A stretch of DNA of 21,304 nt from the IMG/VR virus record IMGVR_UViG_3300020392_000972, positions 1 to 21,304 of that record; one strand, given 5' to 3'. The position numbers and the translations under genes are program-made. This DNA is from a virus. Every line of letters starts with the position of its first letter. Within the stretch, counting starts at the first letter, position 1. The notes beneath the pieces are model-generated. The model was not told the origin of the DNA and did no database searches. It worked only from the letters and a program-made list of their open reading frames with translations. Positions 7,132 to 15,395 of this stretch are shown here, in pieces.

Positions 7132-7774
7132 AATTTTTTTCTTTTAGTTTGTTAAAAGCCTTTTCTTTTTTTTCTTCTAACTCTTTAATTTCTCCTTCAC
7201 CATAGTCAATAAGTTCTTGTATCTCTGCTTTAACCTCTTCAATTGGTTTAGGTAACTTCCAAGTTTCTGTTATCTCACCTTGGTCATTATGCATGTGATA
7301 TTCTTCTTTTAAATCTCCTAATGATTCTCTATATTGTTCTAATTTGTGTTTTCCATAGATTATCATTCTAGTCCATACTTTATAGTTTTCATAATCTTCC
7401 CATAAACCTGCTGTTCTAATATCATGTTCTCTCTCAGTAGTACAATTTATACAAAAACCACCCTTTTCTATGAACCTTTTATCTTTTGCTGTAATTTTTA
7501 CTGTTTTACACTCAGAGTTTTTACATTTTGATTTTTCCTCTAAGTATTTTCTGATTTCTTGGAATGTTTCAGAATTTTTATTTGTTTTAAGAGTATATCC
7601 CTCTTTCTTTTCGTACTTGTGGTGTTCATCTTCCCAAACATCACCTACTTTTCTATCTTCTTTTTTGGCTTCCCAACCGACAGTTTGATTTTTTTCGTAC
7701 TTACCAGTCTTAACCATATCAACCAACTTTCTTCGAGTTGGATGCATGTACTTCTTTTTAAATTCTTTACCCAT
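7115..7774 (-). CDS. Zn-site and coiled-coil protein in the gp16 position (219 aa)
   Basis: The protein begins with a basic region containing MHPTRRKLVDMVKTGKY. It has four cysteines spaced as a zinc ribbon (Cys84, Cys89, Cys108, Cys111) and ends in a long, strongly charged helical region from about residue 165 that is probably a coiled coil. I do not recognise a named family. It lies two genes upstream of gp17, roughly where T4 has the small terminase gp16. DNA-binding N-terminus plus coiled coil would fit a terminase small subunit, but gp16 proteins do not usually carry a zinc ribbon, so this is only a possibility. The leader before the ATG at 7774 has no clear Shine-Dalgarno sequence. Confidence 0.7.
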   Translation of the reverse strand: MGKEFKKKYMHPTRRKLVDMVKTGKYEKNQTVGWEAKKEDRKVGDVWEDEHHKYEKKEGYTLKTNKNSETFQEIRKYLEEKSKCKNSECKTVKITAKDKRFIEKGGFCINCTTEREHDIRTAGLWEDYENYKVWTRMIIYGKHKLEQYRESLGDLKEEYHMHNDQGEITETWKLPKPIEEVKAEIQELIDYGEGEIKELEEKKEKAFNKLKEKNYEHYI

Positions 7775-7801
7775 TGTTATATATTAGGTTATAATTTTAT
7801 A

Positions 7802-7810
7802 TATAAATAT
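7802..7810 (-). promoter_or_regulatory. ATATTTATA element upstream of the 219-aa gene
   Basis: In the 60-base spacer after the giant gene, the coding strand reads GATATATTTATATATAAAA, 27 bases before the ATG. It is the same 9-mer as in three other spacers. No hairpin terminator is visible in this spacer. The promoter role is inferred. Confidence 0.35.
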
Positions 7811-7834
7811 ATCAAAATATGGAAACCGTAAATT

Positions 7835-10800
7835 TTAGAAGAAAATACCAAGTATTTGATTTACGGATGCAAATGTACCAGTAAGTTTAAAAGTATTCCC
7901 TTTATATAAAAACACAATACCTTCATTTGGTACAATTTTTTTAGCCCCACCGATAGAATTTAACCTTCCAAGTTCTAATTTTAGTTTATCTATCTTTTTT
8001 GGGTCACCTGATTTCTTAACATCTTTGATTGTTTTATCAATTCGTTTCTTTATATCACGAACTGCCTTATCAGGATTTACTGTAAGTGCTGATGATGTGA
8101 ATTCTAAAACTTCTGCACCTAATCCTAAGAAGATTTTCTCAAATTTCATTAAATTATCTTTTGATATCTTCTTATGATTATCTTTATCTGTTTTCTTAGC
8201 CCAATCAAGAGTTTTTGAATCACTAATATTCTTATTATCTAATCTAAACTTCTTATCCATGAATGCCCATCTCTTAACCAATCCCATTTTTGTTTTATTA
8301 TCTAATGATGTTGGTGATTTTTTATCAACAAATTGTTCCCACCATGCTTGATGGTAATCTGCAACACCATCTGTATCTTTTAACTTGAACTCTTTTTGTA
8401 ATTTTGATATTTGTGATGAGTATTTTGCTTTTTTCTTTGATAAATCTTGTGATTTAGGTAATTTTACAATAGGTGGCCCTTGTATTGTATAGTTATCTTG
8501 TACATCTTTGTTAACTTGTTTAATCATACCAGCTAATACTCTTGCCGCTTCACCATTTTCACCTATGGCCTTACCATCCATATCATATTCCATAGTACCA
8601 TGGAACACAAGTAACGCTTGGCCGTAAGGTATAACATTAACTGATGTTGGGTATATTACTTCAAGGTTCATAAAACACGCACCTTGTTTGAATATCTTAT
8701 CTCTTTGTTTATTTGATAGAGCTGATATTGCATTTGAAAGGTCTTTCATAGCATAATTGTAAGCATCACTTAATCCACCTCTACCTTGGAACTTATCTGA
8801 TACCCCTTTGATATCTAAAGCGTTTTCACCTCTGTTCTTTAGGTGTCCTTTGTTCCTCGCTGCTACTAACCTACCATCTCTCCATGATATTGCAAGTGCT
8901 TGACCATCTGTTTTCTCTCTTGTGAACTCTAATGTACCTTCGAGTGCTCTATTTACGATATCTTTAAGTTGTCCAAAGGTTAAATTGATATCAGTATCGA
9001 ATGGGTGAGACATATGACCATATGCACCACCTTCTATAATTAGTTCTTCCTTGACTGGTTCATATCCTCTCTTTATTTTATCCTTTCGTTTATCTTGATG
9101 TCCACCTTCTTTACCACCATCATCAAAATCAACTGTTTCAGGTTCAGCAATCGAACCTCTTTTTGCATATGCAGATGTAGAATGATGTCTATTAAAATCT
9201 TTTTCTACTTCAGATTGTTTTGGGTCTAATTTTACTGGTTTTAATTTATCAGTTACTTTAGATTCTTTCATAAAGAGTTCTTTTTCTTTATTATTTATGT
9301 ACATTCCAATATCTGGCCCTTTAATATCGGATGGAACATCTTTTCCACCAACTGATAATTTAAATTTTACAAATTTATCAAGTTTTTTACCTATCATTTT
9401 ACCAAAATTAACAATATCTGAATCTGATACTGTTGTTTTATCATGTAACTTTTTAAATTGTACTATTTTATCTGGTGTAAATTGTTTTAATGATATTAAA
9501 AACACTATATTATCTCTATCTTTGTTTGAGTAAGATATTCTATTCAATGTTTTCGCTACTTTCAATGGGTCGTTATCCCTTAAAATATAAGAAATGAATG
9601 TAATATAGTTATTATCATGTGGATATGGTTTACTTACTTTTAAACTTGGTAATATTTGATTAGTAAATCCAACTTCATCCAATCTTTCCATGTAAACTTT
9701 AGTATTTTTGGATTGTTTTATTGCACTTACAAACTCTTTTGTAATTCTTTCAAATGGAAGTGATTTAATTGAGTTATCTTTCTTTAATGCATCTAAAGTT
9801 TCTTTATCTAATTTAGCTCCTAATCTTGTTTCGAACCTAACTGCTCTTAATTTTCTTAATGGGTCCTCATCAAATCTTTCTGATGGTTTACCAACTGTTT
9901 TAATTACACCCTTTTTTAAATCTTTTATTCCACCATGGAAATCAATTACTTCTTTCTTATCAATATCATAATATAAAGAATTACAAGTTAAATCTCTTCT
10001 TTTAGAATCAGTTGAAATATCACAATATACTACTTTATCTGGTCTCCTACCTTTACCAATATCTTGTCTGAATGTAGTTACTTCATGGCCATTGATTATA
10101 ATACTACCTAAATCAAGATTTGCATTTACATTTGTTGTTGAATGTTTAAATTTACCTTGTTTAGCAATCTTAATCATTTCTGCTGGAGTTGCATCTGTTG
10201 TTAAATCAAAATCTTTTGGTGTTTTACCAAGTATAGCATCTCTTACTGCTCCTCCAACTACATAAAGTTCTTTTTTATTCTTCTTAAATGCCTTTTGTAG
10301 TTTTTTAATATCAGCTGGTACAGATAAATTAAACTTTGTTCTTGTTGCTTTGTTTTCTCCTAATCTTTGTAATCCTGCTGGTGGTGGAGTTAAAGGATTG
10401 TATCCAAAACATCTTCTTCTAAAATCTTGTTCTGATTCGCCCTTCATTGGTTTATCACAACTCTGTTCATTTATTCTTTTATCTTTTCTCAACATCTGTA
10501 ATAGTTCCATTCCTTTTCCTTTGATATCTCTATCTACCATTCTTGATGTTGGGCCTTTGAATAATTTAATGTATAGTTTTTCTAAGTATTCACCTTTTTT
10601 GTTATCTGGTAATTTACTAAATAATCTGTTAATTTGTCCTCTTTTTTTATAAACATATTTTTTAAAATCATCATAGAAAAAAGAATTAATTTGTTCTTGG
10701 TAGATTGTATCATCAATTCTACCATATTCTCTCATTATAATACCTGCAACGGCATTTGCTTGATTCTCAATAGGTGAACCATCTGCTCCATCTCTCCTAA

Positions 10801-13375
10801 CATCTCCTAATAAACCAAGTTCATCTTGTTTTCTATGAACCAATTCATGTGCAATAGTTCTAAGGATATCAGCTGTCAATCTGTTTTCTGTTGCAACAAA
10901 TATTTCTTTTGTTTGTGTATCAAATCCACCTAAACTTTTATGAGTATCTGAATATTCTGTACCACTCATCAAAGTAATCTTTGGTTTATCTTGAAGTTTT
11001 AATCTTTCACAAGCATATTCAACAAAGTTGTTAATTGTTTTTATTTTTTTATTCAAATCTTCTTTAATAGGTTTATATTGATACTCTTTATCGGAATCAG
11101 CGTTTTTTCTATATTCTTTGTTTCTTTTCGCGAACCTTTTCATATCTTCCGGCCCAGCGTATCCAATCATCAGTTCATTTTGTTTAGTTTTTTTCTTCAT
11201 TTGGTTAATGAACTTTCTATAAACATCTGCAGCTGATTTTTTACCCATCACTCTTGCTCTTTGTTCCATAGCAATTGCTGCTTGAATCTTATGTGCATGG
11301 GATTTACCACTACCTTTAATTTTACTTACTGATTTTTGTGCATCTTTTACTGTTGCAAACTTTAATCCTTGTATTGTACCTTTTGGATTTTCATCTGTAT
11401 ATAAATCGGAATGTGAAGATGAACCTCTATGTTGTCCTTTTTTTCTTGGTACTCTTGCTGCTTCTTTACCATCAAACTTTTCTGCTTCTTTAGCTCTCAA
11501 TGCTGGTAAGAATTTAAATCTTGCTCTTTTAAGAACTCTTTTCTTTTTTCTTAATACATTTTTATGAACTATCTTTGCTTGTTGAATTGATAAATCAGTT
11601 CGTTTCATACCAGGAAATAAATCATTTAAGAATTCATTATAAACTTGTTTGTATGCTTGTTTGTATGCAATCTTTTTAAGTTTAGCAAGAGATTTTCTCC
11701 TTTTCATAGTTCTTGCTCTTCTTCTTGCTATTTGAGCTCGTTTACCAGCCATCGCTGCTTTTCTTCTAAGTAATGCTGCTGGTCTTAATCTACCTTTACT
11801 TCTTTCATCTAAATCTACAAATGCCGTTTCTTTAAGTGGTTTCATTCCACCTGCCTTTCTAACAACATTTAACTTCTTTATAATATCTCTTTGTTTTGGG
11901 GAACCAGGCATAGCTCTCATTGCCTTGTTTAGTAGTTTGAGATGTAATAGTTCATCAAACTTTTCATTTAATGATTCAGTTAATCCCATCTTTTCTCTCC
12001 ATGAATCAAACGCCCCATAATCATACTCTTGTTTTTGTGAATCGTATCCACAATTATGACATAAATACTTTTCATCATCATCGGATTCTAATTCCCATGA
12101 GTGATTACATTTTGGACAATCAATTGCCGTACCAGCGATTTCAACGATGTAACCCTCTTTCATTAGTCGAAAAGTTACAACTTTTCTTCCATTGATAGTT
12201 GGCATTCCATGTTCATCTTTACCGATAGATTTAACTTTTACCTTCTTGTTTTTAAATCTACCCATTAAAATAGTATCACCAACTTCTACTGGTAGATTGA
12301 TAGCTTCATTTAATGATGCTTCATACTCTTCTTGAGCATCTTTATCACCTTTTTGTGTATCAAGTGATATTTCTTTCTCATCTTTGTTAGTTTCTAATCC
12401 TTTGACTAATTCATATCCAATCATGGATGCTTTTCGAGTAGAGTGTTTAAACCAATCAGAATATGCCTTTGAAGAGTATATATCTACTTGGTTAGTTGCA
12501 GTGGTTGTACCTAAGACACCAGCTGGAAAGTAAGTAACTGCTTTTACTGGCCCATTAGGGTAAGTTGGATGGTCATAATAATCTTCAATCTCTTTGGATG
12601 TTATCATGTTAAGAACCTCATATCCAATCTTTGCTGCTCGTTTTACATTTATCCGAGAAAATACATCGTAGTTAGGGAAAAAGAAGTTTGGCCCATCATC
12701 CACTTGACCTGTACTCATCTTCGAACTCTCGTTGATGAGCCATTCTTCAATTCTCTCTTTAGAAATCTCGATTACTCCTTCATTAAGTTTATCAGTAATC
12801 ATCTTAAAAATCGTAGCATTAAACTTTCCATATGCACGAGATTTAAAGAAAGATTTCTTCTGGTCATCCGACCCTACTGATAACCCATTACGAGTTTCAG
12901 TACCACTTATACCACCTCCTTGTGATGGAGCAGCATAAACATAACCACCATCCTCATAACCAACCTCGGCCTTTCCTTTCCATGGTTTGAAATACTTTCC
13001 ACCCAATCTACTTGCATCTTTCTGACCTACTACGGTTATAAAGGCGGTTGTGTTTTTATCGTATTTTTTGAGGATTTCTTGTGGAGCATAATTGTTTTTT
13101 ACCTGTACTATTTTTGATTTAGGTATATTGAACATTGTAGTCATTATCTTCACCTTTTCTCTGAAGTTAAAAGGTGATTTGGGTTTTTCTACTTTGTTCG
13201 AAGTACTGATAAAAACATTATTCTTTCCGAACTTTTTGACAAGGTGTTGGTATGTGCCGAAGTGTCCTTTATGCATAGGTTGAAACCTACCACCATAAAC
13301 AACTACGACTTTCTTAATAGGACTTTCATCCTCCAAGAGCATTTGCTCTACAAGAAATTGTGAGAGTTTGTTCAT
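7835..13375 (-). CDS. giant multidomain head-associated polyprotein candidate (1846 aa)
   Basis: One open frame without a stop; residues are counted from the ATG at 13375 (a TTG at 13381 would add two). Visible modules: HxGH nucleotidylyltransferase (H35-H38 in GRFQPMHKGH, ISGTETR 156-162); phage block with GQVDDGP (about 217-350); SH3/KOW-like piece (363-410); zinc ribbon (C420, C423, C439, C442); Arg/Lys-rich block (517-645); block with SHSDLYTDENP (650-725); metallopeptidase (HELVH 843-847, E870); class II CCA/poly(A) polymerase-type domain (GGAVRD 1041-1046, D1055, D1057, RRD 1126-1128, EDPLR 1170-1174); ligase-type domain (K1488-T-D-G, E1572, E1818, K1830). Candidate gp21 sites follow E199, E216, E357, E467, E516, E772, E970 and E1448, all between modules. 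I infer capsid packaging and processing; the enzymatic families are seen, the biology is not. Confidence 0.9.
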   Translation of the reverse strand: MNKLSQFLVEQMLLEDESPIKKVVVVYGGRFQPMHKGHFGTYQHLVKKFGKNNVFISTSNKVEKPKSPFNFREKVKIMTTMFNIPKSKIVQVKNNYAPQEILKKYDKNTTAFITVVGQKDASRLGGKYFKPWKGKAEVGYEDGGYVYAAPSQGGGISGTETRNGLSVGSDDQKKSFFKSRAYGKFNATIFKMITDKLNEGVIEISKERIEEWLINESSKMSTGQVDDGPNFFFPNYDVFSRINVKRAAKIGYEVLNMITSKEIEDYYDHPTYPNGPVKAVTYFPAGVLGTTTATNQVDIYSSKAYSDWFKHSTRKASMIGYELVKGLETNKDEKEISLDTQKGDKDAQEEYEASLNEAINLPVEVGDTILMGRFKNKKVKVKSIGKDEHGMPTINGRKVVTFRLMKEGYIVEIAGTAIDCPKCNHSWELESDDDEKYLCHNCGYDSQKQEYDYGAFDSWREKMGLTESLNEKFDELLHLKLLNKAMRAMPGSPKQRDIIKKLNVVRKAGGMKPLKETAFVDLDERSKGRLRPAALLRRKAAMAGKRAQIARRRARTMKRRKSLAKLKKIAYKQAYKQVYNEFLNDLFPGMKRTDLSIQQAKIVHKNVLRKKKRVLKRARFKFLPALRAKEAEKFDGKEAARVPRKKGQHRGSSSHSDLYTDENPKGTIQGLKFATVKDAQKSVSKIKGSGKSHAHKIQAAIAMEQRARVMGKKSAADVYRKFINQMKKKTKQNELMIGYAGPEDMKRFAKRNKEYRKNADSDKEYQYKPIKEDLNKKIKTINNFVEYACERLKLQDKPKITLMSGTEYSDTHKSLGGFDTQTKEIFVATENRLTADILRTIAHELVHRKQDELGLLGDVRRDGADGSPIENQANAVAGIIMREYGRIDDTIYQEQINSFFYDDFKKYVYKKRGQINRLFSKLPDNKKGEYLEKLYIKLFKGPTSRMVDRDIKGKGMELLQMLRKDKRINEQSCDKPMKGESEQDFRRRCFGYNPLTPPPAGLQRLGENKATRTKFNLSVPADIKKLQKAFKKNKKELYVVGGAVRDAILGKTPKDFDLTTDATPAEMIKIAKQGKFKHSTTNVNANLDLGSIIINGHEVTTFRQDIGKGRRPDKVVYCDISTDSKRRDLTCNSLYYDIDKKEVIDFHGGIKDLKKGVIKTVGKPSERFDEDPLRKLRAVRFETRLGAKLDKETLDALKKDNSIKSLPFERITKEFVSAIKQSKNTKVYMERLDEVGFTNQILPSLKVSKPYPHDNNYITFISYILRDNDPLKVAKTLNRISYSNKDRDNIVFLISLKQFTPDKIVQFKKLHDKTTVSDSDIVNFGKMIGKKLDKFVKFKLSVGGKDVPSDIKGPDIGMYINNKEKELFMKESKVTDKLKPVKLDPKQSEVEKDFNRHHSTSAYAKRGSIAEPETVDFDDGGKEGGHQDKRKDKIKRGYEPVKEELIIEGGAYGHMSHPFDTDINLTFGQLKDIVNRALEGTLEFTREKTDGQALAISWRDGRLVAARNKGHLKNRGENALDIKGVSDKFQGRGGLSDAYNYAMKDLSNAISALSNKQRDKIFKQGACFMNLEVIYPTSVNVIPYGQALLVFHGTMEYDMDGKAIGENGEAARVLAGMIKQVNKDVQDNYTIQGPPIVKLPKSQDLSKKKAKYSSQISKLQKEFKLKDTDGVADYHQAWWEQFVDKKSPTSLDNKTKMGLVKRWAFMDKKFRLDNKNISDSKTLDWAKKTDKDNHKKISKDNLMKFEKIFLGLGAEVLEFTSSALTVNPDKAVRDIKKRIDKTIKDVKKSGDPKKIDKLKLELGRLNSIGGAKKIVPNEGIVFLYKGNTFKLTGTFASVNQILGIFF
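11644..11667. repeat. tandem 12-bp duplication inside the giant gene
   Basis: CTTGTTTGTATG occurs twice in direct tandem. It encodes a repeated Y-K-Q tripeptide in the basic block of the giant protein and keeps the frame, so it looks like a recent in-frame slippage duplication. Confidence 0.6.
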
Positions 13376-13396
13376 ATTCAATATACCTTATCAGTA

Positions 13397-13405
13397 TATA
13401 AATAT
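13397..13405 (-). promoter_or_regulatory. ATATTTATA element upstream of the giant gene
   Basis: The coding strand reads CATATTTATATACTGATAAGG, ending 21 bases before the ATG at 13375 and followed by the AAGG ribosome site. It is the fourth spacer copy of this 9-mer, placed where the sugar cassette ends and the giant gene begins. A promoter would let the head genes be expressed separately from the cassette, but this is inferred. Confidence 0.35.
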
Positions 13406-13419
13406 GTTAGAAAATAGAA

Positions 13420-13548
13420 TTAATGATTCTTGTAAATAAATGGGTCTCTTTTACGAAGTTCTTCTAATTTCTTTTTGTATTGTTTTTTTAATTTTCTTTT
13501 CTTATACCAATTTATAAAAGGAGAAAATATTTTATTTATTAAATTCAT
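13420..13548 (-). CDS. 42-aa basic protein ending in an RKRDPFIYK motif
   Basis: A short open frame starts at the ATG at 13548, three bases after the stop of the E1-beta-like gene, and ends with TAA at 13420. The peptide has a hydrophobic first third (MNLINKIFSPFINW) followed by a run of lysines and the sequence LEELRKRDPFIYK. I recall very similar tiny proteins in marine T4-like phages, which is the main reason to call it real despite its size and lack of a clear ribosome site. It could be a membrane-peripheral amphipathic peptide. No function is known to me. Confidence 0.6.
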   Translation of the reverse strand: MNLINKIFSPFINWYKKRKLKKQYKKKLEELRKRDPFIYKNH

Positions 13549-13551
13549 AAG

Positions 13552-14100
13552 TTAGTTACTATAATATAATTCAGGATATTCTACTAATATATGTATTCCA
13601 CCTTTTGATAAAGCATTTTTATATGCAGGTAAAATTTTATCATGAGTATCTAATTTCACGATTGTACTATTTGTTACTATATCTTTAAAAGCCTCTGTAT
13701 AATCAGCTTTGTGTTGATGACCTGGGTCTAATGGTTTATCAGAACCTTTACCTACTCTTACAATCACATTTGGTTTCCACTCACCATCAGACATTGCCTC
13801 TAATTTATCTAAGTGATTTACCAGTTGATTTACAGCAAGTATTAAAAAATCCCATCTTGGGTAAAATGTTACAACTTTATGTCCTGTCATAGCGAGCCCC
13901 ATTGTCATACCCATCTGTGTTTCTTCCATTACTGGTGTTTCTATCATTCTATCTTTTGGTAATCCTTCAATTGTTTTACTCATTGGATTACCATACCATA
14001 CGATTTGTTGTCCTATGAAAATTGTTTTTGGGTCATCCATTACAAGTTTCATTGCTTCAGTTAAAGCATCTAAGTAAGGTGTGTATTCTGGTTGTGCCAT
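13552..14100 (-). CDS. ThDP-dependent enzyme, E1-beta-like (pyrimidine-binding) subunit
   Basis: The 182-aa product matches the pyrimidine-binding domain of 2-oxoacid dehydrogenase E1-beta and transketolase-like enzymes. The segment IETPVMEE (53-60) contains the candidate Glu59 that would activate thiamine diphosphate. GMTMGLAMTGHKVV, FYPRWDFLILAVNQLVNHL and a later VIVRVGKGS block follow in family order. E1-beta proteins are usually about 325 aa; here the C-terminal transketolase domain is absent. The partner E1-alpha-like subunit is encoded three genes upstream (17268-17909). No E2 acyltransferase is present, so a stand-alone carbon-carbon bond enzyme acting on a sugar is more likely than a dehydrogenase complex. 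The start forms a TAATG overlap with the previous gene. Confidence 0.85.
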   Translation of the reverse strand: MAQPEYTPYLDALTEAMKLVMDDPKTIFIGQQIVWYGNPMSKTIEGLPKDRMIETPVMEETQMGMTMGLAMTGHKVVTFYPRWDFLILAVNQLVNHLDKLEAMSDGEWKPNVIVRVGKGSDKPLDPGHQHKADYTEAFKDIVTNSTIVKLDTHDKILPAYKNALSKGGIHILVEYPELYYSN

Positions 14101-15395
14101 TATATTAAATTTATTTTAGTTCTTGAAAGCCAATACTCTCTACTAATTGTTAATCCATTTTTACTAAATTCTTTTTTTGTACATCCATAATCTTCCCAAA
14201 ATTTATTTTTAATAAATGTTTTAAAATTTTCTTTTATTTTAAGAAAATTACAATTTTGTGCAGCTTCGTTCCAAAGTAACATATACAAAATTACATTTGG
14301 ATGTTCATTATATCCTGGTAATAATTCTTTTACATCAATAATTTTTGATTCAAAATGCTCAGGTGTTAAATTTACAAATCCTACTTCTTTAAAATTATCA
14401 ATGATAAATTCATCAATACCTCCTTTTCTATATCTTTCACTTTCGTAAAAGTAATGTCTACCACAAGAATTAATTTGTTTAAATAGATATTCTAAGTTTG
14501 GAAATAATTCAACTATATTTTTTGTTTGTAAATTATTTGGTCTGTTTTCACCAAATTGATTTGTTTCTTTTAATCGAGTTTGATTATCTACAAAATAATA
14601 TTCGTGTGGATGTTCTTGAAATTCTGAAAATAACCAGTTTTCTTGAAACGATTGCATATCAATTGAGTTCCATTCAATTTGTTTACTATTCAAAAATGAT
14701 TGTGTTTTAATAATATTATCTAAATGATTTTTGATTTTCATATCAGGTGATAATTTATTTTCTATTGATAAAACAGTATCAAAATATAATTCATAATCCA
14801 AACTAATATCTGAAAAATAATCTTTAAATGAATGTGCTGGATTTACATAAAAGTTTTTATCAATATGTCCAACATTTCCAATTTTAAAAGTGTTACCTAT
14901 ATTGATGTTATCTAATAAACTTTTAAGTTCCTTTGGTAATTTTTTATACTCATTTGATTTTACATCATCAATACTTATAAAATTATCTTTTGTTTTGTAA
15001 ATAAATGGCATATCACCAGGTGATGGATATGAAGTTGGTTCTAAAACAGTTTCATCTATTTTCATGTATTTCATGATAGGAAAACAAACTCTATGCCATT
15101 GTGACCATTCTATAAAACAATATATGTTTTTAGATTCAACTCCTAAATTTAATAACTGATTTACTACATATATAATTGAATCAGATTGCCAATCACTACC
15201 CATACTTCCGCAGTGAACTGTAATTCCAATAATGTTATCAACATCTCCTTCAACATGACACTCACTATATTCTTTTTTAAGTCTTTTGCTGTAATCTTCA
15301 GGAATATGTTTAAAAGGTGTTAAAACTGATTCTAACATTCTACCATATGAACATCCTGTATTTATGATAAATTTATATTTTGATAGTTCTTTCAT
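14100..15395 (-). CDS. SGNH-hydrolase-like protein (431 aa)
   Basis: The N-terminus, FIINTGCSYGR, places a Ser (residue 16) after a beta-strand in the way of SGNH/GDSL-type nucleophile blocks. A later GSMGSDWQSDSIIY and the strand YCFIEWSQWHR fit the oxyanion and core-strand positions seen in phage SGNH-like proteins. I could not find a clear C-terminal DxxH pair, so catalysis is uncertain. The rest is AT-rich, Asn/Lys/Phe-rich sequence without recognised motifs. It is joined to the neighbouring SDR gene by an ATGA overlap and to the E1-beta-like gene by TAATG. In a glycan cassette it might add or remove acyl groups on a sugar. A related SGNH gene sits two genes upstream. Confidence 0.7.
   Translation of the reverse strand: MKELSKYKFIINTGCSYGRMLESVLTPFKHIPEDYSKRLKKEYSECHVEGDVDNIIGITVHCGSMGSDWQSDSIIYVVNQLLNLGVESKNIYCFIEWSQWHRVCFPIMKYMKIDETVLEPTSYPSPGDMPFIYKTKDNFISIDDVKSNEYKKLPKELKSLLDNINIGNTFKIGNVGHIDKNFYVNPAHSFKDYFSDISLDYELYFDTVLSIENKLSPDMKIKNHLDNIIKTQSFLNSKQIEWNSIDMQSFQENWLFSEFQEHPHEYYFVDNQTRLKETNQFGENRPNNLQTKNIVELFPNLEYLFKQINSCGRHYFYESERYRKGGIDEFIIDNFKEVGFVNLTPEHFESKIIDVKELLPGYNEHPNVILYMLLWNEAAQNCNFLKIKENFKTFIKNKFWEDYGCTKKEFSKNGLTISREYWLSRTKINLI

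Noticed and set aside
7775-7834. Rho-independent terminator or RNA gene in the longest spacers
   Set aside because: The spacers are AT-rich and under about 70 bases, and I found no GC-containing hairpin followed by a T run on the coding strand and no tRNA-like structure.
7835-13381. The giant gene as an artefact of merged neighbouring genes
   Set aside because: The frame is continuous over more than 5.5 kb with uniform codon use and no stop. Two junctions lack an internal Met near the module start, so separate genes are not obvious. An assembly error cannot be excluded without reads, but nothing suggests it.
2638-13405. T4-type late promoters (TATAAATA) in the spacers
   Set aside because: The exact TATAAATA reading lies on the plus strand and would point against every gene in the window; only the reverse reading fits, so I list it as an unassigned element.
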